Virus record (IMG/VR): IMGVR_UViG_3300045912_000713
Location: 1-37,858 of that record
DNA length: 37,858 nucleotides
From: a virus
Strand: one strand, 5' to 3'
Under the pieces are notes generated by a model, which saw only the letters and a program-made list of their open reading frames with translations, was not told where the DNA came from and ran no database searches. This document shows positions 15,482 to 24,078 of this stretch, piece after piece; positions within the stretch are counted from its first letter, which is position 1, and each line of letters opens with the position of its first letter. Both the position numbers and the translations under genes were made by a program.

Positions 15482-15538
15482 AGCGGGGTGTGCGGCGCGC
15501 CGCACCCGAGACACCCCCCGCGGCTCAGACCCCGCTCT
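15480..15538. terminator. Bidirectional terminator between cassette and MuF gene
   Basis: An outer stem AGAGCGGGGT (15480-15489) pairs with ACCCCGCTCT (15529-15538), and inside is a perfect 16-bp palindrome GTGCGGCGCGCCGCAC (15490-15505). The + strand continues with TTA after the outer stem. It starts at the stop of cassette gene 3 and lies 31 bp from the end of the MuF gene, so it could stop both converging transcripts and isolate the cassette from late transcription. Confidence 0.7.
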
Positions 15539-15569
15539 TAGTGCCCTTTAATCGCTCTTAATCGGGGTG

Positions 15570-16931
15570 TCAGACGCCCCCCGAGATCACCCGGTAGCGG
15601 GAGGCGTCGGCGAGCGCGGCGAGCTCGACCGCCTCGGCGGTGACGACGCCGGCGCCCCGCCCCGCCGCGTCGGCGCGCAGCACGATCCGCCGCCGCCGCC
15701 GCTCCTCGGCGTCGAGCGGCACCAGCACGTGCAGCAGCGCGCCCGTCAGCAGGTCCAGCAGCAGCGCCTCGCGCGCCCCGATCAGCGCCGGCAGCCGCAG
15801 CAGGTCGGCGGCCGGCAGCGGCGCCCCGCGCGCCACCGCCACGTCGCGGTGCAGGTGCAGCAGCCGGTCCTCGGTGAGCGTGATCGCCGCCGCGGCGGGT
15901 TCCCGCCCGGCTTCCCGCAGCGCCGCGACCTCGGCCTGGGTGAGCGCGCCGATCACGCGCGCCGTCCCGGCGGCGCGGCCGGCCGCGAGCACGGTCGCGG
16001 CCCACGCGGCGAACTCGGCCTCGGCGGCCGCGCGCACCGCCGGCGGCAGCAGCGCCGCCGCCGCCGCGCCGAGATCGGCATCGGCGCGCAGCAGCGCCTC
16101 GGCCGCGTGGCGCGCGGCCTGGCGCGCCTGCTCGAAGGCCGGGGTCGCCGCGGCCAAGAGCGACAGCGGCGGCAGTTCGGGCGGCGGCGCGATCTGCCGC
16201 GGCGTCAGCGGCGCGTCCCAGCCCGGCAGCGTCGCCGCGCCGCGCGCGCGCAGCTCCGCCTCGCCGACATTGTGGTCCCAGCCCTCGTCGATGCCGGGCG
16301 GCAGCTCGACGATCCGGTTGCCGTCGGCCGTGCGCACCGAGCGCGGCAGCCGCCCCGCGCTCGGCGGCGGATCGGTCACCGCCCAGCCGCGCCGTTCCAG
16401 GTCGGCCGCGCTCAGGCTGACCACCGTGCAGCGGCAGCCCCAGCCGTTGGGCGGGTAGTGCGTGCGCCAGAACTCATGGTCCACGGGCAGGATCGTGCCG
16501 TGCCAGGCGCGGTGCTGCGGCCGGGTGCGGTTGTCCAGCACCGCCGTGTAGCGCAGGTATGGCCGGACGGCCTTCAGCCGCTGGATCTGCGCCCAGCGCC
16601 CGGCCGCGTAGCTGGTGCGCAGGTTCGTCTCGAAGATCACGCGCGAGCGCCAGCCGAACCGGCCGCGCAGCGTGATCCCGGTGCGCTCGATGATGCCGCG
16701 GAGGTCGCGGCGGAACTCGGCGAGCGTCGTGCCCTCGGCCAGCGCCTTGTCCACGGCCACTCGGATCGACTGGAGCGCGGCGAGGTCGCGCACGCCGGCG
16801 ACCGCGAAGCCGGTGGTGTGCGCGGCCGCGTCGAGGTCGCGCCACGTGTCGGTCGGGACGTTGACCTTGCCGCGCAGCACCCGGATCGCCTCGTCGAACC
16901 GGACCGGCGCGCGCTCCGGCTCAGACGCCAT
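15570..16931 (-). CDS. MuF / SPP1 gp7-type head protein with C-terminal toxin-like domain
   Basis: 453 residues; start overlaps the portal gene by 11 bp. The MuF (phage head morphogenesis) domain spans about 40-210: LAALQSIRVAVDKALAEG, RVIFETNLRTSYAAGRWAQI, YTAVLDNRTRPQHRAWHG and THYPPNGWGCRCTVVSLS. After a variable Ala-rich middle, the last ~105 residues (ITLTEDRLLHLHRDVAVARG, LLRLPALIGAREALLLD, final SRYRVISGGV) look like the PBECR-type nuclease-like domains that end many MuF proteins. The MuF part sits with the portal at the head vertex and is packaged; the C-terminal domain could be delivered on infection. The second role is inferred. Confidence 0.85.
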   Translation of the reverse strand: MASEPERAPVRFDEAIRVLRGKVNVPTDTWRDLDAAAHTTGFAVAGVRDLAALQSIRVAVDKALAEGTTLAEFRRDLRGIIERTGITLRGRFGWRSRVIFETNLRTSYAAGRWAQIQRLKAVRPYLRYTAVLDNRTRPQHRAWHGTILPVDHEFWRTHYPPNGWGCRCTVVSLSAADLERRGWAVTDPPPSAGRLPRSVRTADGNRIVELPPGIDEGWDHNVGEAELRARGAATLPGWDAPLTPRQIAPPPELPPLSLLAAATPAFEQARQAARHAAEALLRADADLGAAAAALLPPAVRAAAEAEFAAWAATVLAAGRAAGTARVIGALTQAEVAALREAGREPAAAAITLTEDRLLHLHRDVAVARGAPLPAADLLRLPALIGAREALLLDLLTGALLHVLVPLDAEERRRRRIVLRADAAGRGAGVVTAEAVELAALADASRYRVISGGV

Positions 16932-18420
16932 CGGCGAGGTCCGCCCGCCCCTGGAGATTCGCGACGATCAGCGCCTGCGCCATCAGCTCGGCGAGCCGCG
17001 CGTCGGAGACCTCCGGCAGCAGCGCGACCAGGCCGTCGCGCACCTCCTCCAGCGAGGCGGCCCGCTCGACCAGCGCGGTGAGCGCGCGCAGCAGCGGATC
17101 GTCCCCCTCGGCGAGCAGCGCGCCGAGCTGGTCGGTCAGCACATCGGCGGCGTCGCGCGGCGGGGCTGGCGCGGCCTCGCGGAACAGCCGCATGACCCCC
17201 TCTCCCGCGCGGGCGGGAGAGGGCTGGGGTGAGGGCGCTGCGATCGCCTCATACCCCTCGCCGTAGACGTCGGTCACCCGCTCCGCCGTCGGGCGGTAGC
17301 CGATCCGCACCAGCGCCTCATCGCGCGCGGCGAGTGCCGCGAGATCCTCGGGCTCCGAGACGTCCCACCACAGCCTGGGCGGCGGCGCGGACGGAAGGTT
17401 GAGCTCGACGATCCAGCGCACCAGCGTGGCGTTCAGCGTGCGCGAGAGCTGGTCCGCGTCCGCGCGCGTCAGCTCCAGGCGCACCTCGTTGTGGACGTCG
17501 CCGAGCGCGCGGCTGCCGGACTCGCCGACCGCCGTGGTCAGCGTCTCCCCCAGCACGATCTTGGAGATCTCCGCGTCCATGTACTGCGCCAGGTCGCGGT
17601 AGCTCTCGAAGGTGCCGCTGCGCTTCGCCTCAAGCAGCTCGATCGTCATGCCCTCGGGGATCGCCACGCCCGCATCGGTCGCGATCGCCTGCAGCGCGGC
17701 GAGCAGCTTCTTCTGCTCGGCCTCCGGCGTGCCCGCGGGATAGCGGCCGAGCCCGGTGGGCTGGCCGAACTTCTCGAGCGCGCCGAGCCAGAACCCCACG
17801 CCCTTGCGCTTGAAGAACACCGGCCAGAACAGCTGGTGGCCGAGCCCAAGCCCCCACGGGTTGTCGTAGCGCCGGCCGAAGCGGTGCACCACGAATTTGC
17901 GCTCCGGCACGGGCTCGCCGTCGAGCGGCTGCGCGCGCGTCAGCAGCCGCAGCACGTGGTCGATCCGCCCCGCCGCGTCGGTCGCCGCGACGAAGGCGAA
18001 GCGGCGCGGGTCGCGGCCCTTAGCCGCGATCGGCGCGATCCCCTCGGCCGTCGCGTCCCAGAGGATCTCGACGATGCCGACCCCCTTCAGCAGCGCGCCG
18101 AGCAGCTCCTCGACCAGCCCCTCCATGCCGAGCGCCTTGAGCTGCGCGGTCACCAGCTCGGCCGCGCGCGCGGCCGCCGGCGTGTCGTCCGCCGGCTCGA
18201 CCTCCCAGGGCCGCGCGATCAGCGCCGCGCGGCGCTTGGCGAGCACCGCGCCGACCTGGCCGTCGCGCGCCAGCTCGTCGTACAGCCGCAGCCCCTTGCC
18301 CTGGCCGCGACTCTCCAGCGTCGAATCGTCGGCGGCGATCCGGTCGCCGAACTGCCAGCGATTCGGGTCGTTCTGGATCGTGGCGATCTCGTTCTTCAGC
18401 TCCGCCGGTGCGCGCGCCAT
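16921..18420 (-). CDS. Portal protein, DUF935 (Mu gp29-like)
   Basis: 499 residues. DUF935 features: N-terminal ELKNEIATIQNDPNRWQFGD, RLYDELARDGQVGAVLAKRR, VGIVEILWDATAEGIAPIAA, KFVVHRFGRRYDNPWGLGLG and MDAEISKIVLGETLTTAVGE. It forms the dodecameric DNA channel at the head vertex and works with the terminase. Near residue 395 a host-like repeat is inserted in frame (APSPQPSPARAGEGV), between the portal body and a helical tail. In Mu the terminase directly precedes it; here 5.7 kb of receptor-binding genes separate them. Confidence 0.92.
   Translation of the reverse strand: MARAPAELKNEIATIQNDPNRWQFGDRIAADDSTLESRGQGKGLRLYDELARDGQVGAVLAKRRAALIARPWEVEPADDTPAAARAAELVTAQLKALGMEGLVEELLGALLKGVGIVEILWDATAEGIAPIAAKGRDPRRFAFVAATDAAGRIDHVLRLLTRAQPLDGEPVPERKFVVHRFGRRYDNPWGLGLGHQLFWPVFFKRKGVGFWLGALEKFGQPTGLGRYPAGTPEAEQKKLLAALQAIATDAGVAIPEGMTIELLEAKRSGTFESYRDLAQYMDAEISKIVLGETLTTAVGESGSRALGDVHNEVRLELTRADADQLSRTLNATLVRWIVELNLPSAPPPRLWWDVSEPEDLAALAARDEALVRIGYRPTAERVTDVYGEGYEAIAAPSPQPSPARAGEGVMRLFREAAPAPPRDAADVLTDQLGALLAEGDDPLLRALTALVERAASLEEVRDGLVALLPEVSDARLAELMAQALIVANLQGRADLADGV
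17196..17236. repeat. REP-like palindromic insertion in the portal gene
   Basis: A CTCTCCCG...CGGGAGAG hairpin followed by GAGGGCTGGGGTGAGGG, the 17 bp also present in the protease gene. It keeps the frame and encodes the PSPQPSPARAGEG linker, a peptide typical of palindromic repeats inserted in coding sequences of GC-rich Proteobacteria. It points to long residence in, or recombination with, such a chromosome. Confidence 0.65.
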
Positions 18421-18429
18421 GGCCGCCTC

Positions 18430-18837
18430 CTACAGGTCCAGCACGTCGATCAGCACGGCGCGCTCCAGCAGGTGCCCCGCCGCGGTCGTGGCGCGGCACA
18501 GCACGGCCTGGCGCTGGCCCGCCGTGCCGCCGGCGAGCACGACGACGCCGAGCGCGCCGATCCGGCCGGCCGAGAGCCCGGCGAGCTCCGACGGCACCAC
18601 GAACGACACAGAGGCCACGCTGTCGCCGGGCTGGAGCAGCGCGGACCAGTCGATGCCGTAGCCGAGCGTCTCGTCCGGCCGCTTGGCCGGCCAGCGCAGC
18701 CGTCGCTGCGGCCACGCGGTCGAGTGCCGTGCGCGCACGATCCGCGCCGGGGGCGGTGCGGCGATCGACGGCGGTGGGGGCGTGTCGGCCGTCCGGAACC
18801 AGCCCGAGCGGAACCAGCCTGAGCGGAACCAGCTCAT
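18430..18837 (-). CDS. Fibre-tail adaptor-like protein
   Basis: 135 residues from ATG 18837 (TGATG with the lipoprotein gene). It opens with a threefold repeat, WFRSGWFRSGWFR, encoded by 15-bp direct repeats (18794-18837). Then KRPDETLGYGIDWSALLQPG, SVSFVVPSELAGL and GGTAGQRQAVLCRATTA, a pattern of small phage proteins annotated as fibre-tail adaptors (YGIDWSA...W.VP.GL). It closes the receptor-binding module before the portal gene. Confidence 0.68.
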   Translation of the reverse strand: MSWFRSGWFRSGWFRTADTPPPPSIAAPPPARIVRARHSTAWPQRRLRWPAKRPDETLGYGIDWSALLQPGDSVASVSFVVPSELAGLSAGRIGALGVVVLAGGTAGQRQAVLCRATTAAGHLLERAVLIDVLDL

Positions 18838-19055
18838 CAGCGCCTCCGCAGCGCCTGGGCGCGCGCCTCCGCCACCGCCGCCATACACTCGGCGTCGAGC
18901 GCGGCGAACGCGCGCGGATCGACCGGCGGCATCTCAGTCAGGCGCACGCACGGGTGCGCGCGGGCAGCCTGTCCCTCCAACACCTCCACCGCATAGCCGA
19001 GCGTCTCCGCGCAACCTGCAAGAGCCAAGAGAAAGAGCAGGGCGGATCGCCGCAT
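18837..19055 (-). CDS. Small predicted lipoprotein
   Basis: 72 residues. MRRSALLFLLALAGCAETLG is a clear lipoprotein signal with lipobox LAGC (Cys15). The mature part is short and rather polar (PPVDPRAFAALDAECMAAVA, basic end). Only 3 bp from the spike gene and overlapping the next. It could be an outer-membrane spanin-like subunit or a surface lipoprotein that masks the receptor (superinfection exclusion). No inner-membrane spanin partner is visible next to it. Confidence 0.65.
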   Translation of the reverse strand: MRRSALLFLLALAGCAETLGYAVEVLEGQAARAHPCVRLTEMPPVDPRAFAALDAECMAAVAEARAQALRRR

Positions 19056-19058
19056 GTC

Positions 19059-22000
19059 TCACACTCCATAGAAGTCCCGCAGGTTCGCCAGCACCGCCGC
19101 CTCGTGGTCGCCCATATCGACATCCCGGCCGAGGATCGCCTCGGCGATGCGGCCCCGGAACTGCGCGGTTCCGTTGGTGCCCATCCGGAACCCCTGGCTC
19201 GCCCCGGAGAAGAGTTCGTTGCCGTTGGAGTTCGACTCCACCGTCTGGTTGTTCCAGGTGATCCGGTTCCGGTTCGTCCCTGCGCCGGTCTGCCAGCGGC
19301 CGATCATCACGAGATTGGCGTTCTCGCCGGCCGCCTGACTGTGCGTGACCCAGCCGTTGCCAAGGCGCAGCCGCGCAGCGCCGGAACTGACGATCAGGGC
19401 GGCATCGCCCGTGTGAGAGATCAACAGGTTGCAGTTCACGCCGCTGAGGCCGGTCCCGGTCCGGCACGCCCCGGCGAGGAAGAACCGGCCCGCGATCTGC
19501 GACAGGTCCTGCGTGCCGGTATCGAGAACCTTGTTGCTGGTGAAGTCGGCACCGACCCGATCATTCGTGCCGACCCGCAGGAACCCGCCCGACGTGCCGC
19601 CCTGCGGCTGGCTGCCCGCCGTCGCCTGCGTCATGTGGAAGCCGTTGATCGACTGGTCATAGACCGTCACGATGAACCAGTTGTTCGCACCAACGAAGCT
19701 GGTCACCGCGCTCTCGTCGAGCACGTCATGCCCGCCGCTCGCGGTGAAGCCGATATCCTGCTCGGCGTTGTCGTTGGCGCGGCGGATGCGGATCAGCGGC
19801 CCCGTGTAGTTGCTCACGAGGCGGCGCGCGATGGACCAGACCCCGACATAGTGCGCGCTCGGCGCGGCGGAGCGCAGCACCCAGGGCTGGATGATGTTCA
19901 CCGTGATGGTCTTGCTGTCCTCGCCGCCGACATTCGCCAGCCGAACCGTCGGCGTGAGCTGCGTCACCTCGAACCGCTTGATCGCCGCCGCGTTGGTCAG
20001 TTCCACGTCGGCGCCGTTGATGGTCAGCGCCAGCCGGTTGCCCGTGTTGCCGGCGGTGAACGTCGCCGAGTTCGGCGGATCGCCGGTATAGGCAATCGTC
20101 GGCGGATCGGCCGCCGTGCCGATGCTCAGCGTCTCGGCCATCTCGAAGACCTGCGACGCGCCGATCACGGGCGCGTCGGCCGCATTCGTGACCTCCACGT
20201 TCACGCTGACCTCATCCTGGCCATGCGCGTTCGCCACGCGCAGCGTCAGCGGATAGGTGCCGGTGCCGGAGAGCGCGGCCTTCACCCGCAACTCGAAGGT
20301 CTGGCCGGTGCCGGCCACGAACTCGAACAGCGTGGTGTTGCCGCTCTGGATGCTCGGCGTGATCGGCGCATTACCGCGCGCAGTAACGGTCGCGATCACC
20401 GTGCCCACCTCGGCCGTGTTCGCCACCTGCGGCGTCAGCGAGGGGGCTGTCGAGACGATCTCAGCCGCCACCGCCGTGACCGTCACGCTCACCGTCTGCT
20501 CCGCCCCGAGATGCAGCGTGCCGGAGGGATCGCCCGCCGCGATGGCGCCGCCCTCATAGGTGCGCGCCCGCACGGTGATGGTGCTCGTCCCGGCGGGCGG
20601 CGGGTTTCCGACCAACCGCAGCGCGCCGCCCATGCTGATGGTGAACGGGTTGCCCTCCGGCTGGTTCGTGATCTCCCAGGCGATCTGCCCCGGCGTGCGC
20701 CCGGGACCGCTGTTGCGCGGCACCGGCCCGGTGAACCGCACCACGCCGACGAGCGCGCCCGGGGCGGCATCTCCCGCCACCTCGAAGCTCTGCCCCGGCA
20801 CCACGACCGGCGCGCTGTTCCACTGCCACGTCACACCCGTCGGCGCGGCGGTGTTGGTCATGAAGAACGCGCCGTAGAAGTCGTCCGGCGCAATGCGGGG
20901 ATGCGGATGCGTGGCCGCACTGGCCCGCTCCGACCGCAGCAGCACAAGCGCGTCCGCCAAGGCCGCGCGCAGTGTCACCGGCAACTCGATATCCGACAGC
21001 AGTCCAAGGGACAGGGCCATCAGCGTGTTGCGGTGGTAGTCGCCACTACCCTGGCTCGACGACCAGTCGGCCGGCGGATTGTACAGAGGCTCCGACGGGG
21101 CGTTGATCGAGAACGTCCACACATCGTCCCAGTCCTGCGCCCAGACATTGGACGAGTTGCGCATGTGATACCGCTCGCCGGTCATGGACGCACGGTAGTT
21201 GAACGTGGAAGAACCCGGCGTCAGCGTGGCATCGGCGCGGAACTTGAGCATGCGTTCCGCGATTTCCTGCATGTGCGGCCCGCCAAGGCCAAGGCGCAGG
21301 GCCGTGAGCAGGCCGAAAAAGACGAAGCAGCCCATGTACATGGGCGTGTGCGGGCCGTCCGCGTGGATGACGGGCAGGCCGAAGAAGTCCACATCGAGCC
21401 CGGCCGAGAACATCGCCGGCAGCGCATCCTTGTAGCTGCCGATGAGTGCCTCGACGTGCCGCGTGTAGACGATGCGGTGCGAGCCCTCGTAGGAGTCAGG
21501 AAGGATCGCGGCGCAATCGACCACACAGCGCAGGTCCCAGGCCCAGGATCGCGTTTGCAGCGTCCATGGCCGGCTCGCCCAGGCTTGCCCGGTCTGGTAA
21601 TCCGGCGTGAGCGTGCGCCAGTTCGGCGTGTCCGCGCCGACCGTGCTGTTCGCCTTTTTCTGGTTGTCCATGATGACCCAGGCGGCGCGCGCGGCCAGCC
21701 CGTCATAGGCGAGTCGGCGTCCGGACAGCAGGGCAGCGGTCCAGTAGAAGCTGCCATGGTGGGCGTGGTCGATCTCGATATGGTCGGTCGCGTTGTGCGT
21801 CGGCACCTGATCGGCCGGCAGACCGGTCGCGGTCTCCCGTGGCGTGCCGGCCGGCGAGAACACAGCGCCGTTGCCGGTCCAGAGGCTCATCCGCGGCCAG
21901 TCTACCGGGTTCAGCCAGCGGCCAAGTTCCCAGTCGTAGAAGAACATCGCCCGCGTGGACGCCGCTTCGAGCTGCCGCTGCGCCACGATCTGCGCGTCCC

Positions 22001-23081
22001 GGAGGCCGTCGCGTAGCCACAGGGCCGAGGCGGCGGTGCGGTAGCCGATCTCTGGTCGCCCACCCGTCATGCCGACGTATCGTTCGAGCCCCCAATGCCA
22101 ATAGGGATCGGCCTCTTTGCCAGCCGCGTCCGCAAGCACATTCGTGATCGCCCCCGAGATCATGGCGCTCGAAACCGCCTGACTGCGGTCATAGTTAAGC
22201 TGCACCTTGGACCGGACCAACAAGTCGAAGTCGGGGCGGAGGCAGAACAGGTCCTCGCGCGCTTGGCCCCGGCCGGTCTTGATGCTGCCGTCGGCATTCC
22301 GGCCGACACGCCTGATCCACTGCGAATACTGCAACAGGTCGCGCGCCACCCCGGAGGACGGCCGCTGGTCGTACAGCACCTCGCCGTCGATCTCGATCGT
22401 GTAGCCGAAGCGCGCGATCCCGCCGCCGGAGTGCATCACCCGGTCGTTCGAGAAGCACACATCGGCCTCGATGAAGCCGGTCTTGTGCGCAGTGATGTCC
22501 ACGATGAGGCGGACGGACGTGATGACGCCCGTGCTGCCGGACGTGTTCTGCACCGCGCTCGACGGCACGGCGGTGGTGACGCGCGTCGAGACCGCGAGCG
22601 GCCCCTGATGCCAGCGATCCGCGCCGACCTCCGCGTGCGCGTTGAACGTCCACAGCGGCGTGGTGGTGTTGCCCGGCGCCCAGGTCTTGACCACCACCGT
22701 CCGGCCGGTCAGCAGCGTGCCGAGGTCGAGCGCACCACCAGGGTCGGAATGTTCTTCTCCGACACGAAACCGCAGCGCGAGCGTGGCCGTGTCCGCAACG
22801 GACGGCATCTCGGCTGCGAGCAGCGCGGTCTTCACGCTGTTGTCCGGCCACTGTGTCAACACGTTCATCTGTGTGCGCAGCGGCTCATTGGTGTCCTGCC
22901 GCCGCAGCAGCACCGGATCGGTCGGCTCAAGCTCGCCCTGCGGGAAGGCGTGGCCGAAGGTCGCGATATGGCCGGACGGAACGCCCGTGCCTTCCAGCAC
23001 AAAATTGGCGAGCGTGACGGCGTTGCTGGGCGGGGCGCCCGGCCGCGCCCGGCTACCAAAGGCTGCGGCTGCGGTGAACAT
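19059..23081 (-). CDS. Giant tail spike / putative polysaccharide depolymerase
   Basis: 1340 residues, the longest gene here. Domains, by eye: about 15-130, a RIFT-barrel-like start as in exo-rhamnogalacturonan-lyase (PcRGLX/YetA) proteins (FGHAFPQGELEPTDPVLLRR, LTQWPDNSVKTALL); about 280-770, a helical barrel-like region rich in Trp, Tyr and His (HIEIDHAHHGSFYWTAALLS, GLPVIHADGPHTPMYMG); about 800-1085, cadherin/Ig-like repeats; about 1085-1340, a segment like the ArabFuran-catal/LamG-type ends of phage fibres (SNYTGPLIRIRRANDNAEQD, FIVTVYDQSINGFHMTQAT). GC is visibly lower than nearby: 38 of 60 in 21241-21300 against 54 of 60 in 7441-7500. It likely binds and cuts a capsule or LPS sugar. 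Confidence 0.8.
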   Translation of the reverse strand: MFTAAAAFGSRARPGAPPSNAVTLANFVLEGTGVPSGHIATFGHAFPQGELEPTDPVLLRRQDTNEPLRTQMNVLTQWPDNSVKTALLAAEMPSVADTATLALRFRVGEEHSDPGGALDLGTLLTGRTVVVKTWAPGNTTTPLWTFNAHAEVGADRWHQGPLAVSTRVTTAVPSSAVQNTSGSTGVITSVRLIVDITAHKTGFIEADVCFSNDRVMHSGGGIARFGYTIEIDGEVLYDQRPSSGVARDLLQYSQWIRRVGRNADGSIKTGRGQAREDLFCLRPDFDLLVRSKVQLNYDRSQAVSSAMISGAITNVLADAAGKEADPYWHWGLERYVGMTGGRPEIGYRTAASALWLRDGLRDAQIVAQRQLEAASTRAMFFYDWELGRWLNPVDWPRMSLWTGNGAVFSPAGTPRETATGLPADQVPTHNATDHIEIDHAHHGSFYWTAALLSGRRLAYDGLAARAAWVIMDNQKKANSTVGADTPNWRTLTPDYQTGQAWASRPWTLQTRSWAWDLRCVVDCAAILPDSYEGSHRIVYTRHVEALIGSYKDALPAMFSAGLDVDFFGLPVIHADGPHTPMYMGCFVFFGLLTALRLGLGGPHMQEIAERMLKFRADATLTPGSSTFNYRASMTGERYHMRNSSNVWAQDWDDVWTFSINAPSEPLYNPPADWSSSQGSGDYHRNTLMALSLGLLSDIELPVTLRAALADALVLLRSERASAATHPHPRIAPDDFYGAFFMTNTAAPTGVTWQWNSAPVVVPGQSFEVAGDAAPGALVGVVRFTGPVPRNSGPGRTPGQIAWEITNQPEGNPFTISMGGALRLVGNPPPAGTSTITVRARTYEGGAIAAGDPSGTLHLGAEQTVSVTVTAVAAEIVSTAPSLTPQVANTAEVGTVIATVTARGNAPITPSIQSGNTTLFEFVAGTGQTFELRVKAALSGTGTYPLTLRVANAHGQDEVSVNVEVTNAADAPVIGASQVFEMAETLSIGTAADPPTIAYTGDPPNSATFTAGNTGNRLALTINGADVELTNAAAIKRFEVTQLTPTVRLANVGGEDSKTITVNIIQPWVLRSAAPSAHYVGVWSIARRLVSNYTGPLIRIRRANDNAEQDIGFTASGGHDVLDESAVTSFVGANNWFIVTVYDQSINGFHMTQATAGSQPQGGTSGGFLRVGTNDRVGADFTSNKVLDTGTQDLSQIAGRFFLAGACRTGTGLSGVNCNLLISHTGDAALIVSSGAARLRLGNGWVTHSQAAGENANLVMIGRWQTGAGTNRNRITWNNQTVESNSNGNELFSGASQGFRMGTNGTAQFRGRIAEAILGRDVDMGDHEAAVLANLRDFYGV

Positions 23082-23082
23082 C

Positions 23083-24078
23083 TCAGGCCGACACCAAGCC
23101 GCCGGTCAGTCGGTATGTGTCAGGCGCGATGCATCGCAGTTCGGCCGCGCACCCATCACGGATCACCAGCGTCTCGCCGGAAGGCGGCGTGACCGTCGCG
23201 CCGGTGCCCTGCGCGATCGTCACGTCTCCGGAGTTCGCGTAGATGATGCACGACTGCAACGCTGCGAAGCCGGTCGCACTGTTCACGGTCAGGGTGCGCG
23301 TGCCAGAGACGTGAAGCCTGCGACCGCCATGCGCGGCGGCGGTCAGGGAAACGTCACTCGTGACCGCGACATTCGGCTGCGCCGCATCGTGAGCCGAGGT
23401 CGGGGTTGCGGCCTGCACGACGCTGCGCCCGGTGGTGCCGCTGTCCGAGATATCAGCCGCCGCATGCGTGTGTGACGCTGCGGCTGCCCCCAGCGTGGCA
23501 CGCGCCGCACCAGCGTTCTCATCGTCGAGCAGCGTGCGCGCGAAAGCGGTGACAATCGCCAAGTCCGCGCTGTTCGCGCCCGTGTAGTAGGCGAAGCGGT
23601 CACCCGCCGGTGTCAGGCCGTCGATCGCGTCGATCGCCGCAGGCATGCCCGTCAGCGCCGACCAGTCGGTAGAGCCACCTCCTCCGCCGCCGGTCTCGTC
23701 CGCCGCCGGAGCCCAGACCGTGCCGTTCCACTTCAGCACCTGCCCCGCGCTCGCGCCCGCCTGCGCCAGCTTGCTCGGCGCGATCGTGCCCGTGATGTCG
23801 GCTTCCGTGTGAGTGTGTGCCGCATCCGCCTTGCCGTCGAGCACGGCCGGGAGGTTCGCCACGTCGGCGATCGCGTGGCTGTGGCCGCCGCCCACCAGCC
23901 TGATCTGCCCCTCGACGATCTCGAATGCCCCAGACAGCGTGATCAGCGCGCAGGGCCCGAACTCCGGTTCGCCGCGGCCCACCAGCCCGACGCCGTCCGC
24001 GACGTGCGCCGCCGGGCCGTTGAACTCGTCGGTCGTGTCCGATGTCTCGGTCACCGTGTGCGCGTGTCTGAACGACAT
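23083..24078 (-). CDS. Tail fibre protein of the receptor-binding module
   Basis: 331 residues, directly between terminase and spike with 0-1 bp gaps. It begins MSFRHAHTVTETSDTTDEFN and has fibre-type segments: GGHSHAIADVANLPAVLDGK, AAHTHTEADITGTIAPSKLA, GQVLKWNGTVWAPA, GGGGGGSTDWSALTG and AAASHTHAAADISDSGT. The C-terminal third is beta-rich (RRLHVSGTRTLTVNSATG). The HTH motifs may bind metal along a trimer axis. Probably the fibre or base on which the large spike is mounted. Confidence 0.78.
   Translation of the reverse strand: MSFRHAHTVTETSDTTDEFNGPAAHVADGVGLVGRGEPEFGPCALITLSGAFEIVEGQIRLVGGGHSHAIADVANLPAVLDGKADAAHTHTEADITGTIAPSKLAQAGASAGQVLKWNGTVWAPAADETGGGGGGSTDWSALTGMPAAIDAIDGLTPAGDRFAYYTGANSADLAIVTAFARTLLDDENAGAARATLGAAAASHTHAAADISDSGTTGRSVVQAATPTSAHDAAQPNVAVTSDVSLTAAAHGGRRLHVSGTRTLTVNSATGFAALQSCIIYANSGDVTIAQGTGATVTPPSGETLVIRDGCAAELRCIAPDTYRLTGGLVSA

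Noticed and set aside
16381-16420. CTCAGGCTGACC in the MuF gene as a third Mor site
   Set aside because: Only one half of the dyad is present; no TCAGCC arm six bases away.
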